NCBI GenBank assembly: GCA_020024815.1
Contig: JAHHTE010000006.1
Span: forward strand, 1 to 30,506
Source: Mailhella sp.
Lineage (GTDB): Bacteria > Desulfobacterota > Desulfovibrionia > Desulfovibrionales > Desulfovibrionaceae
Length of the DNA: 30,506 bases
Direction: 5' to 3'
The position numbers and the translations under genes are program-made. Below the pieces are notes generated by a model. That model worked only from the letters and a program-made list of their open reading frames with translations. It searched no databases and had not been told where the DNA came from. This document shows positions 7,282 to 14,516 of this stretch, one piece after another. Each line of letters begins with the position of its first letter. Position 1 is the stretch's first letter.

Positions 7282-8274
7282 ATGATACAAAAATTTTTTC
7301 TTTTTCTAAATAGTTATTGTATGCAATTTATTAGCAATATTGGAGGGCAAGCTGTTTTGCATGGTTTACTTATGCGAAACAGAACTATTATTTCCCTTGC
7401 AATTAGAAATGAAAAAAATGAAATTATTGTTGAAAAAAGGTCTTGGTATTCCCTTTATGAAAGTAAAATATTATCAAAATCCTTTATTCGTGGTTTTCCT
7501 ATTCTTGTAGAAACTCTTATTAATGGTGTTTTGGCCATCAATAGATCAGTAGCATTAGCAGAAAATAACACAAAAAAAGAAACTATTTTTCAAACAATTT
7601 TTGAACTTATTCTTTCTATTTTCGGAGCTATTTTCCTTTTTATAATTATACCTCACATACTAAGCCTAGTTATGTATTATATTGGGCTAAGTGGTAATAT
7701 AAACAATCTAACATTTCATATTTGGGACGGAATTTTTAAAATACTTTTATTTATTTCTTATATTTTACTTATCAGTAATAATAAAGAAATAAAGGAAGTA
7801 TTTCAATATCATGGTGCAGAGCATAAAGTAATTTCTTGTTATGAAAGTGGAATGCTTGTATCAGCAAAAAATGCAAAACTTTGCACAAGATTACACCCTC
7901 GTTGTGGAACAAGTTTTGTTTTATTTATTTTGTTACTAGCACTTTTTATACATAGCATTTTAGTTCCTCTATTTTTATTCTTTCCTCTTTTTAAAAATAA
8001 TGTTACACTACATCTCGTCGTTATTTTATTTAAAATTTTACTAATTATTCCAATAAGTGCTATTGCTTATGAAATCATTAGAAAATCAACTAAACCTAAA
8101 AAAAATTTTTTTATGAAAATTTTATTACGATTAGGTTTAGTTATGCAACTTTTATCAACAAAAGAACCAACTTTAGAACAGCTTGAAGTTGCTGTTATAG
8201 CTCTAAAAGTTGCTGTTGGTGAAAATACACAAACTATTTTTGAAACAGCAACATATACAGTATTAGATGAATAA
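7282..8274 (+). CDS. DUF1385 membrane protein (YqhQ-like)
   Basis: A 330-residue integral membrane protein of the DUF1385 family. Family landmarks are GGQAV near residue 21, YHGAEHKVI (176-184), a cysteine-containing stretch leading to HPRCGTSF (205-212), and the C-terminal LSTKEP..EQLEVAVIALK. Hydrophobic segments lie at about 107-135, 150-165, 211-236 and 242-263. The conserved His, Glu and Cys residues suggest a metal site, but no reaction has been assigned as far as I know. In the usual AVMEGVMMR motif the glutamate is replaced (AVLHGLLMR). The start is uncertain: ATG 7282 has only a weak AGAG upstream, and ATG 7321 (QFISNIGGQ) is nearer the usual family start but has no ribosome binding site. 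It lies between rpmE and prfA. Confidence 0.8.
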   Translation: MIQKFFLFLNSYCMQFISNIGGQAVLHGLLMRNRTIISLAIRNEKNEIIVEKRSWYSLYESKILSKSFIRGFPILVETLINGVLAINRSVALAENNTKKETIFQTIFELILSIFGAIFLFIIIPHILSLVMYYIGLSGNINNLTFHIWDGIFKILLFISYILLISNNKEIKEVFQYHGAEHKVISCYESGMLVSAKNAKLCTRLHPRCGTSFVLFILLLALFIHSILVPLFLFFPLFKNNVTLHLVVILFKILLIIPISAIAYEIIRKSTKPKKNFFMKILLRLGLVMQLLSTKEPTLEQLEVAVIALKVAVGENTQTIFETATYTVLDE

Positions 8275-8292
8275 ACAGAAAAAGGACATACA

Positions 8293-9363
8293 ATGTTTAC
8301 AAAATTAGAGTCATTAGAAAATCAATACATGGAACTTGAAAAGCAACTTGCTGAACCTGATATTTTTGAAGATCAAGAACGGTATCGCAAAATAGCAAAA
8401 GCTCATGCAGATTTAGATGATATTGTTGGATTATTTAGAAAATATAAATCTAAAAAACAACAATTTGAAGATAATAAAATTCTCATGCAAGATAGTGATG
8501 ATGAAATTCGTACAATGGCTGAAGAAGAAAATGCCGAATTAGAGCAAGAATTTCCAGAAATGGAACAAGAATTAAAAATCAAACTTCTCCCTCCTGATCC
8601 TCTTGATGAAAAAAATACTGTTCTTGAAATACGTGCTGGAACAGGTGGTGAAGAAGCTGCTATTTTTGCAGGTGATCTTTTCAGAATGTATAGTCGCTAT
8701 GCAGAAAGAATGAATTGGAAAGTTGAAATAATGAGCGAAAACCCAACTGATAATGGTGGCTATAAAGAAATCATTACTCTTATTACAGGGAATCGTGTAT
8801 ACAGTCATTTAAAATATGAATCAGGTACACACCGTGTTCAACGTGTTCCAGCAACCGAATCACAAGGCAGAATTCATACCTCAGCAGCAACTGTTGCTGT
8901 TATGCCAGAAGCAGAAGAAGTTGATGTTGATATTCGTCCTGAAGATTTAAGAATTGATGTTTACCGTGCATCAGGAGCAGGCGGACAACACGTTAACAAA
9001 ACAGAATCAGCAGTACGCATTACACATATTCCAACAGGTACTGTGGTTACTTGCCAAGATGAAAAATCACAACATAAAAATAAAGCTCGTGCAATGAAAG
9101 TTCTTGCTTCACGTATTTTACAAGCAGAACAAGAACGTCAACATTCTGAACTTGCTGCTGACAGAAAATCACAAGTTGGTAGTGGTGATAGATCAGAACG
9201 TATTAGAACATATAACTATCCACAAGGTAGAGTTACTGACCACCGCGTAAACGTAACTATTTATTCTCTTGAACGTTTTATGGACGGTGAAATTCAAGGT
9301 ATAGTTGATGAACTTGCAACACACGCACAAACAGAAGCTTTAAAAGCTGAAAATTTAGCATAA
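8293..9363 (+). CDS. prfA: Peptide chain release factor 1
   Basis: A 356-residue class I release factor (E. coli RF1 360). The codon-recognition tripeptide is PAT (186-188, in RVQRVPATES), which marks RF1 (UAA/UAG) rather than RF2 (SPF). The peptidyl-tRNA hydrolysis motif GGQ is at 230-232 in GAGGQHVNKTESAVRITH. The N-terminal domain is the usual coiled helical bundle. AAAGGA lies 7-8 bases before the ATG. It follows the DUF1385 gene by 18 bases. The methyltransferase gene prmC, which modifies this GGQ glutamine and often sits next to prfA, is not here; a terminator follows instead. Confidence 0.97.
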   Translation: MFTKLESLENQYMELEKQLAEPDIFEDQERYRKIAKAHADLDDIVGLFRKYKSKKQQFEDNKILMQDSDDEIRTMAEEENAELEQEFPEMEQELKIKLLPPDPLDEKNTVLEIRAGTGGEEAAIFAGDLFRMYSRYAERMNWKVEIMSENPTDNGGYKEIITLITGNRVYSHLKYESGTHRVQRVPATESQGRIHTSAATVAVMPEAEEVDVDIRPEDLRIDVYRASGAGGQHVNKTESAVRITHIPTGTVVTCQDEKSQHKNKARAMKVLASRILQAEQERQHSELAADRKSQVGSGDRSERIRTYNYPQGRVTDHRVNVTIYSLERFMDGEIQGIVDELATHAQTEALKAENLA

Positions 9364-9383
9364 TAGTTATTATTTTATCTTAC

Positions 9384-9447
9384 TTAGGGGGAGAACTTTT
9401 TATAAAAAGTTCTCCCCCTAAAACCCCTTTTCAAAAATTTTTAATCC
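9384..9447. repeat. Dispersed intergenic repeat, variant copy with 38-base perfect palindrome
   Basis: Positions 9384-9421 are an exact palindrome (TTAGGGGGAGAACTTTTTA and its complement, no loop). Behind it AAACCCCTTTTCAAAAATTTTTAATCC is, read on the minus strand, the counterpart of the ATTAAAAAGTTTTGA..GGGG spacer of the other copies. The element is therefore inverted relative to copies at 1-86 and 9543-9630. It begins 21 bases after the prfA stop. Confidence 0.65.
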
Positions 9448-9479
9448 AAAACTCCTTTTATACATAAAAGGAGTTTTTT
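9448..9479 (+). terminator. Rho-independent terminator after prfA
   Basis: Arms ACTCCTTTTAT (9451-9461) and ATAAAAGGAGT (9464-9474) form a perfect 11-bp stem, extendable by flanking A/T pairs, with a 2-base loop. A run of six T (9474-9479) follows. Confidence 0.8.
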
Positions 9480-9542
9480 ATTATTCTAACACAACAAGTT
9501 ATACATAAAAAATTTTATTATACTAAAGCGATAACAAAAACT

Positions 9543-9630
9543 CTTTTGCACGCAAAAGGATTTATTGGATTAAAAGGTTTTAAGGGGAGAGTTTAAGAGG
9601 GGATTTTTTTTCAAAAGTTCTCCTCTCAAA
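9543..9630. repeat. Dispersed intergenic repeat, copy 2
   Basis: It starts with CTTTTGCACGCAAAAG (9543-9558), one change from the palindrome at 1-16. The spacer GGATTAAAAGGTTTTAAGGGGAGAG and an imperfect hairpin (about 9595-9628, AAGAGGGGA... with TCTCCTCTCAA) follow. The order and spacing match copy 1, and the hairpin has decayed by several mismatches. Confidence 0.65.
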
Positions 9631-9701
9631 AAATAAAATTATCTTTTATCTTAGCTAAAACAAATAGCAATAATAAACATTTCTTAATTTTTCTCTTTTA
9701 C

Positions 9702-9729
9702 TTGTCAAATTAATAAAAATGCTTATTAT
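9702..9729 (+). promoter_or_regulatory. Probable promoter for clpS-clpA-aat
   Basis: A -35 box TTGTCA (9702-9707), a 16-base spacer and a -10 box TATTAT (9724-9729). The leader would be about 20 bases, with AAGGA (9747-9751) six bases before the clpS ATG. Confidence 0.6.
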
Positions 9730-9757
9730 ATACCTATTATGGAAAAAAGGATAAAAA

Positions 9758-10072
9758 ATGAAATATAACCCTGCAGAACAAGAACCCGTTATTGAAGAAA
9801 GACAAGAACAAAAAGTTCAAAAACCTAAAATGTATAAAGTTATCATGCATAATGATGATATAACTACTATGGATTTTGTTGTGCAAGTTTTAGTCGATGT
9901 ATTTCATAAAACAGTAGAAGATGCATCAACAATAATGATGACAATTCATACAACTGGACAATCTATTTGTGGAATATATCCACGAGAAATAGCAGAATTT
10001 AAAATTTTTAGAACGCTTCAATTAGCACGGGAAGCACATTTTCCACTTTTATGCACAATGGAAGAAGAATAA
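9758..10072 (+). CDS. clpS: ClpS, ClpA adaptor for N-degron substrates
   Basis: A 104-residue adaptor of normal length. It binds proteins with a destabilising N-terminal residue and delivers them to ClpA. After a flexible N-terminal arm of about 25 residues, needed in the family to engage ClpA, comes the core KMYKVIMHNDDITTMDFVVQVL (the NDD and TMDF pocket residues). HTTGQSICGIYPREIAEFK and LAREAHFPLLCTMEEE follow, all canonical. It has a good ribosome binding site and its own promoter. It precedes clpA by 12 bases, and aat completes the pathway downstream. Confidence 0.96.
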   Translation: MKYNPAEQEPVIEERQEQKVQKPKMYKVIMHNDDITTMDFVVQVLVDVFHKTVEDASTIMMTIHTTGQSICGIYPREIAEFKIFRTLQLAREAHFPLLCTMEEE

Positions 10073-10084
10073 AGGAAACAATAT

Positions 10085-12529
10085 ATGGGCAAAACATTAA
10101 TGCAAGCACTTGCCATTGCAGTTTTAAATATACGAAATAAAAGACATGAGTTTATGGCTCTTGAACATATATTATTAGCCATTACTTATGAAAAAACAGG
10201 ACAACGCATACTTGCAACTTGCAATCTTGATGTACATATTTTAAGAGCTGACTTAGAAAAATATCTTGAAGAAAATATTCCTACAATTTCTCCTGAAGAT
10301 AAAGGGGAAATTATGCAAACTCCTGCTGTTACCAGAGTATTAGAACGTTGCTTACGTGAACAAGCTGAAAAGAAAAAACAAGCAGAAGTTGGTGATTTTT
10401 TGGTTAATTTATTTACTGAAAAAGATTCATGGGCTGTTTATTTTTTACAACAACAAAATATCACTGTTGAACAAATACAAGATATTGTAAAAAAAGAAAA
10501 ACCAAATAACTCCCCTATTATTGAAAATATCATTATTAGTGATATTAACGATATTGCAAGCCCAGAAGATTTACAACGATTAAAAGAATCTTTCAAAAAA
10601 GAAAATTCGAATAACCAAAACAAAGGTGCTGAAGAAGAAAATCAAAGTGCCTTAGAGCATTTTACTGTTGATTTAGTTGCAAAAGCACAAAAAGGTAAAA
10701 TAGATCCGCTTATTGGTAGAGAAAATGAATTACAAAGAACTCTTGAAATTTTATCTCGCCGTAAAAAAAATAATCCCCTTTTCTTAGGTGAACCCGGAAC
10801 AGGAAAAACAGCCATTGCTGAAGGCTTAGCTCTTGCCATTGCACAAGGTAATGTACCAAAAGAATTTTCAAATTGTCGTGTTTTTGCTTTAGATTTAGGT
10901 TCACTTTTAGCTGGTGCAAAATTTCGAGGTGATTTTGAAAACAGACTTAAACAAGTTATAAAAGAATTACAAAATGTTCCACAATCAATTTTAGTTATTG
11001 ATGAAATACATACTCTTGTTGGAGCTGGAGCGACAAGTGGTGGGTCTGTTGATGCTGCTAACTTGTTAAAACCAATTTTAGCCACAGGTGATTTACGTTG
11101 CATTGGCTCAACTACATACGAAGAATATAGAAACCATTTTGAAAAAGATAGAGCTTTATCACGTCGTTTTCAGCGAATTGATATTAAAGAACCAAGTAGA
11201 GATGATTGTCTTGCGATTTTACAAGGTTTACAAAAATATTATGAAAAATTTCATAATGTTAAATATGGAAAAGGTGTTTTAGAGGCAGCAGTAGATTTAT
11301 CTATTAAATATATGCAAGATAAATTATTACCTGATAAAGCTATTGACATTCTTGATGAAGTTGCTTGTTCTGTAAAACTTGGTTTTTATTCTAATCATAA
11401 AACAGAAGAAAAAGAACAAATAGTTGACCAAGAAAACATTGATACTAAAAAAACAAAAAGAAAACGTGCATTACCTATTACAATAAAACATATTGAAGAA
11501 ACAGTAGCACGTATGCGTGGTATACCAACAGCACAAGTTAATACTGATGAAAAAGAAAAATTACGTACATTAAAAGACGATTTACTCCATAAGATTTTTG
11601 GTCAAGATGAAGCAGTTGAAACAGTAACCAATGCTATTCTTCGTGCTAGAGCTGGTCTTAGTGGAGAAAATAGACCACAAGCAAGTTTTCTTTTTCATGG
11701 TCCTACTGGTGTTGGTAAAACAGAACTTGCTAAAAGTATTGCAGAACTTTTACAAATTCCATTTCTTCGCTTTGATATGAGTGAATATATGGAAAAACAT
11801 GCAGTTGCAAGACTTATAGGTACTCCTCCTGGTTATGTTGGCTTTGAACAAGGGGGATTACTCACTGATGCAATTCGCAAAAATCCTCATTCTGTTTTAT
11901 TATTAGATGAAATAGAAAAAGCTCACCCTGATATTTTTAATATTTTATTACAAGTGATGGATTACGCAACACTAACAGATAATACAGGATACAAAGCTGA
12001 TTTTCGTCATGTAATTATTATTATGACAACAAATGCAGGTGCAATAGAAATGCAAAGCCATTCTCTTGGCTTTACCCAAAAAGAAAGTAAACAAAGCCAA
12101 GATAAAAGTGTAAAAGCTGTTGAAAATACCTTTACTCCTGAATTTAGAAATAGATTAGATGCTATGATAAGTTTTAATAGTTTAAGCACTGAACAAATGA
12201 ATCCTATTGTTGATAAAGTCTTGCGTAATCTTAAAAATGGATTATACGATAAAAAAGTTGAATTTGAACTTACAACTTCAGCTCGAAATTGGCTTGCAAC
12301 ACATGGCTATGATTCAAAATTAGGAGCAAGACCATTACAACGTCTTATTAGAAAAGAATTAGAAGATGTGCTTGCTAAAGAAGTATTATTCGGAAAATTA
12401 ACAAAGGGTGGAACAGTAAAAATTATTGCACAATCACCAGAAGCAGAACACTTAGATTTTCTTTATAATAATGAAAAAAAGAAAACTAAAAATTCTAAAA
12501 AATCACAAGAACTTACACTAACAGAATAA
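10085..12529 (+). CDS. clpA: ClpA, ATP-dependent unfoldase of the ClpAP protease
   Basis: An 814-residue Hsp100 unfoldase (E. coli ClpA 758). The N-domain (1-145) docks ClpS. The first AAA+ module has Walker A GEPGTGKT (235-242) and Walker B VIDE (304-307). The second has GPTGVGKT (539-546), LLLDE (605-609) and the IGTPPGYVGFEQGG pore region (578-591). LGF (661-663), in the position of the IGL/IGF loop, predicts docking to ClpP. No middle coiled coil of the ClpB type is present. The extra length lies in a polar linker at about 165-190, a charged insertion at about 436-462 and a basic tail after 795. No clpP is in the window. An AAAGGA ribosome binding site precedes the ATG. Confidence 0.95.
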   Translation: MGKTLMQALAIAVLNIRNKRHEFMALEHILLAITYEKTGQRILATCNLDVHILRADLEKYLEENIPTISPEDKGEIMQTPAVTRVLERCLREQAEKKKQAEVGDFLVNLFTEKDSWAVYFLQQQNITVEQIQDIVKKEKPNNSPIIENIIISDINDIASPEDLQRLKESFKKENSNNQNKGAEEENQSALEHFTVDLVAKAQKGKIDPLIGRENELQRTLEILSRRKKNNPLFLGEPGTGKTAIAEGLALAIAQGNVPKEFSNCRVFALDLGSLLAGAKFRGDFENRLKQVIKELQNVPQSILVIDEIHTLVGAGATSGGSVDAANLLKPILATGDLRCIGSTTYEEYRNHFEKDRALSRRFQRIDIKEPSRDDCLAILQGLQKYYEKFHNVKYGKGVLEAAVDLSIKYMQDKLLPDKAIDILDEVACSVKLGFYSNHKTEEKEQIVDQENIDTKKTKRKRALPITIKHIEETVARMRGIPTAQVNTDEKEKLRTLKDDLLHKIFGQDEAVETVTNAILRARAGLSGENRPQASFLFHGPTGVGKTELAKSIAELLQIPFLRFDMSEYMEKHAVARLIGTPPGYVGFEQGGLLTDAIRKNPHSVLLLDEIEKAHPDIFNILLQVMDYATLTDNTGYKADFRHVIIIMTTNAGAIEMQSHSLGFTQKESKQSQDKSVKAVENTFTPEFRNRLDAMISFNSLSTEQMNPIVDKVLRNLKNGLYDKKVEFELTTSARNWLATHGYDSKLGARPLQRLIRKELEDVLAKEVLFGKLTKGGTVKIIAQSPEAEHLDFLYNNEKKKTKNSKKSQELTLTE

Positions 12530-12533
12530 AACA

Positions 12534-12558
12534 AAGGGGAAAACATTGTTTTCCCCTT
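12534..12558 (+). promoter_or_regulatory. Hairpin between clpA and aat
   Basis: Arms AAGGGGAAAAC (12534-12544) and GTTTTCCCCTT (12548-12558) form a perfect 11-bp stem with a 3-base loop between the clpA stop and the aat ATG. No T-run follows, so it is not a typical terminator. The only purine-rich ribosome-binding-like sequence before aat is inside the left arm. It may act on translation or mRNA stability. Confidence 0.5.
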
Positions 12559-12569
12559 ATTAATACATT

Positions 12570-13277
12570 ATGCAAGATTATGTTTTTTTAGATAATGAAA
12601 TATGGTTTCCTCACTATAATTACGCTGATAACAATGGATTATTAGCTATTGGTGGTGATTTATCTTTAGAAAGATTAGTACTTGCCTATGATAATGGTAT
12701 CTTCCCTTGGTATGAAGAAGGGCAACCTATACTTTGGTGGTCTCCTGATCCTCGTTTTGTTCTTTTTCCTGAAAATTTTCATCTCACCAAAAAACAAGAA
12801 AAAACCATAGCAAAAAGTAATTTTCATATTACTGAAAATATGTGTTTTCCTCAAGTTATTCATTATTGTTCTTCTGTAAAAAGAAAAACCCAAGATGATG
12901 AAAATGCAACATGGATAACAAATGCAATAGAACAAGCATATTGTATGTTAAATCAACATGGAATAGCACATAGCATTGAAGTATGGCATAATTCAAAACC
13001 TGATACCTCAACAATAATTAGTCAAAATTTTCATAATCAACAATATTATCTTGTTGGTGGTTTATATGGAGTTTTAACAAAAAATATTTTTTGTGGTGAA
13101 TCAATGTTTAATCTAATGCCAGAAGCTTCACGCTGTGCTTTAAAATATTTAGTTGATAAAATTCTGCATCATAATTCAATAAAACTTATTGATTGCCAAA
13201 TTGAAAGCCCACATTTTTTAAGAATGGGAGCAAGTTTTATAACAAGGCAAGAATATTTAACAATTCTTCATCAGTAA
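12570..13277 (+). CDS. aat: Leucyl/phenylalanyl-tRNA-protein transferase
   Basis: A 235-residue member of the Aat family (E. coli 234). It adds Leu or Phe from aminoacyl-tRNA to proteins that begin with Arg or Lys, creating an N-degron read by ClpS. Family motifs are NNGLLAIGGDLS (21-32), YDNGIFPWYEEGQPILWWSPDPR (40-62), the GGLYGV stretch, FCGESMFNLMPEASRCAL and the C-terminal LIDCQIESPHFLRMGA. The ATG at 12570 gives the normal N-terminus, but only 11 bases separate it from the hairpin and no Shine-Dalgarno is present. Translation may depend on coupling to clpA. It is the third gene of the clpS-clpA-aat operon. Confidence 0.96.
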   Translation: MQDYVFLDNEIWFPHYNYADNNGLLAIGGDLSLERLVLAYDNGIFPWYEEGQPILWWSPDPRFVLFPENFHLTKKQEKTIAKSNFHITENMCFPQVIHYCSSVKRKTQDDENATWITNAIEQAYCMLNQHGIAHSIEVWHNSKPDTSTIISQNFHNQQYYLVGGLYGVLTKNIFCGESMFNLMPEASRCALKYLVDKILHHNSIKLIDCQIESPHFLRMGASFITRQEYLTILHQ

Positions 13278-13350
13278 CGCATAGTTTTATCTTATATTAT
13301 ATATGTTTCTATATTTATTTTAAGGTCTAGACTATCTTTTTTATTTTTTT

Positions 13351-13410
13351 GAGAGAAAAACTTTTGAAAAAGTTCCCCTCTCAAACTTTCCCCTCAAAAC
13401 TTTTTAATAT
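13351..13410. repeat. Dispersed intergenic repeat, inverted copy
   Basis: Read on the minus strand this contains TTAAAAAGTTTTGAGGGGAAAG, then TTTGAGAGGGGAACTTTTTC and AAAAGTTTTTCTCTC, the same element order as copy 1 at 1-86. The hairpin arms GAGAGAAAAACTTTT and AAAAAGTTCCCCTCTC carry a few mismatches. The palindromic head is absent or unrecognisable. Confidence 0.6.
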
Positions 13411-13457
13411 AAAAGTTCATTTGATTACAAAAAAGCTTTTTCTTTTCTTACATCACC

Positions 13458-13492
13458 AAAAAAGCCATTTTGTTTTGCAAAATGGCTTTTTA
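13458..13492. terminator. Bidirectional terminator between aat and the HD-GYP gene
   Basis: Arms AAAAAGCCATTTTG (13459-13472) and CAAAATGGCTTTTT (13478-13491) pair perfectly around a 5-base loop. There are T-runs on both sides, depending on strand. It lies between the convergent clpS-clpA-aat and pyk-HD-GYP operons and would end both. Confidence 0.85.
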
Positions 13493-13515
13493 TGATTAAT
13501 TTTAGTCTAATTATC

Positions 13516-14514
13516 TTATTTATCAGGATAATGCCTATCAGCATAAGCCTTTAATAACATTCCAGTGAACACAATAGGCAAAGAACTATCTTTAACAAGT
13601 AAACGTGCTGCTTCTAAAGTAGTAACCCTTTGTCTACCATGCTTAGGCACAATAAGATTTGCAAACTCATTAGCAACAATACCAATACAACCTGCTTTTG
13701 AAATTCTATCAACAGTTAAATGTTGAGGATAACCAGAACCATCAATTCTTTCATGATGTTCTAATGCGGCTTGTAATGCAGAAGTTTGTGTTATACCAAA
13801 TTTATTTAATAAAATTGCTGTTTGACGAACATGTGTTAAATATTTTTCATTTTCTTCTTTATTTAACGCACTACTTTTATTTACAATATGAGCTGGAATT
13901 TTTGAAAGTCCAATATCATGAATAAGTAAACCTAAAGCAATTTGATCAAATTCTTTTCTTACAGGGTCTTTTTCAGAATTTAAATATAACCAACTCCCCA
14001 TAATAAGAGTTGTTATACTATGTGATGTAACATTAAATTCTGCTAATTCAATTTTAGGAATAAAAGCATTTAATCTTTTTTTATCTGTCCAAATATATTC
14101 TGTAAAAACCATAAGGTCATGGAAAAATGGTTCATAATAAACAGGCAAAGGTTGTTCAATTAAATGTTCTAATCGCATAGTTAATGCTTGATATAAAATT
14201 TGCACAATTTCAGATTCAAGCAAATGAGAATTAAAAAGAATTAATTCTGCTTGCTTAGCAATTAAATCTACATAAATATGTTGATCACTTCTTGAAACAA
14301 AAAGAACACCATTTTTACATGCTTCATGAATTTCTTCTAATTGGGCATCTGTTAAACGACAATCTTTTTGAGCAATAGGATATAATTGAGCAATATCTTC
14401 TTTGAAAACAAATAAATCTACTTTTGGTCGAAATTTTGGAAAACTTTGCAAAATTTCCATACTTATTGGATAATATTCTTCAGTAATCGATTCTTTACTT
14501 TTTTTCATTTCCAT
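13516..14514 (-). CDS. HD-GYP domain protein, partly degenerate c-di-GMP phosphodiesterase-like
   Basis: A 332-residue cytoplasmic protein. The N-terminal 160 residues are unassigned. The C-terminal part is an HD-GYP domain: H165 in TSHSITT, H199-D200 in LLIHDIG, H228, and HHERIDGSGYP at 253-263. HD-GYP proteins hydrolyse cyclic di-GMP. Two usually conserved positions differ: the lysine of HDxGK is leucine (L203), and the aspartate of the late AD.. motif is asparagine (N282 in VANEF). Activity may therefore be altered or lost and the protein could act as a sensor. The start is two bases past the pyk stop with no clear ribosome binding site, implying translational coupling; a second ATG two codons on is possible. 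Confidence 0.8.
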   Translation of the reverse strand: MEMKKSKESITEEYYPISMEILQSFPKFRPKVDLFVFKEDIAQLYPIAQKDCRLTDAQLEEIHEACKNGVLFVSRSDQHIYVDLIAKQAELILFNSHLLESEIVQILYQALTMRLEHLIEQPLPVYYEPFFHDLMVFTEYIWTDKKRLNAFIPKIELAEFNVTSHSITTLIMGSWLYLNSEKDPVRKEFDQIALGLLIHDIGLSKIPAHIVNKSSALNKEENEKYLTHVRQTAILLNKFGITQTSALQAALEHHERIDGSGYPQHLTVDRISKAGCIGIVANEFANLIVPKHGRQRVTTLEAARLLVKDSSLPIVFTGMLLKAYADRHYPDK

Positions 14515-14516
14515 GC

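Larger units (their letters stand above)
9364..9757. other. 394-bp gene-free stretch between prfA and clpS
   Basis: It contains, in order, a 38-base perfect palindrome, a Rho-independent terminator, a dispersed repeat copy and the clpS promoter. No ORF with coding character was seen in it. The parts outside these elements (about 9480-9540 and 9640-9700) are plain AT-rich sequence. Confidence 0.7.

Noticed and set aside
10642..11103. Minus-strand ORF opposite clpA
   Set aside because: It is a shadow of the conserved clpA frame, with no ribosome binding site and no recognisable domain. The same holds for the other antisense ORFs over rpsI, prfA, aat, murF, murG and murC.
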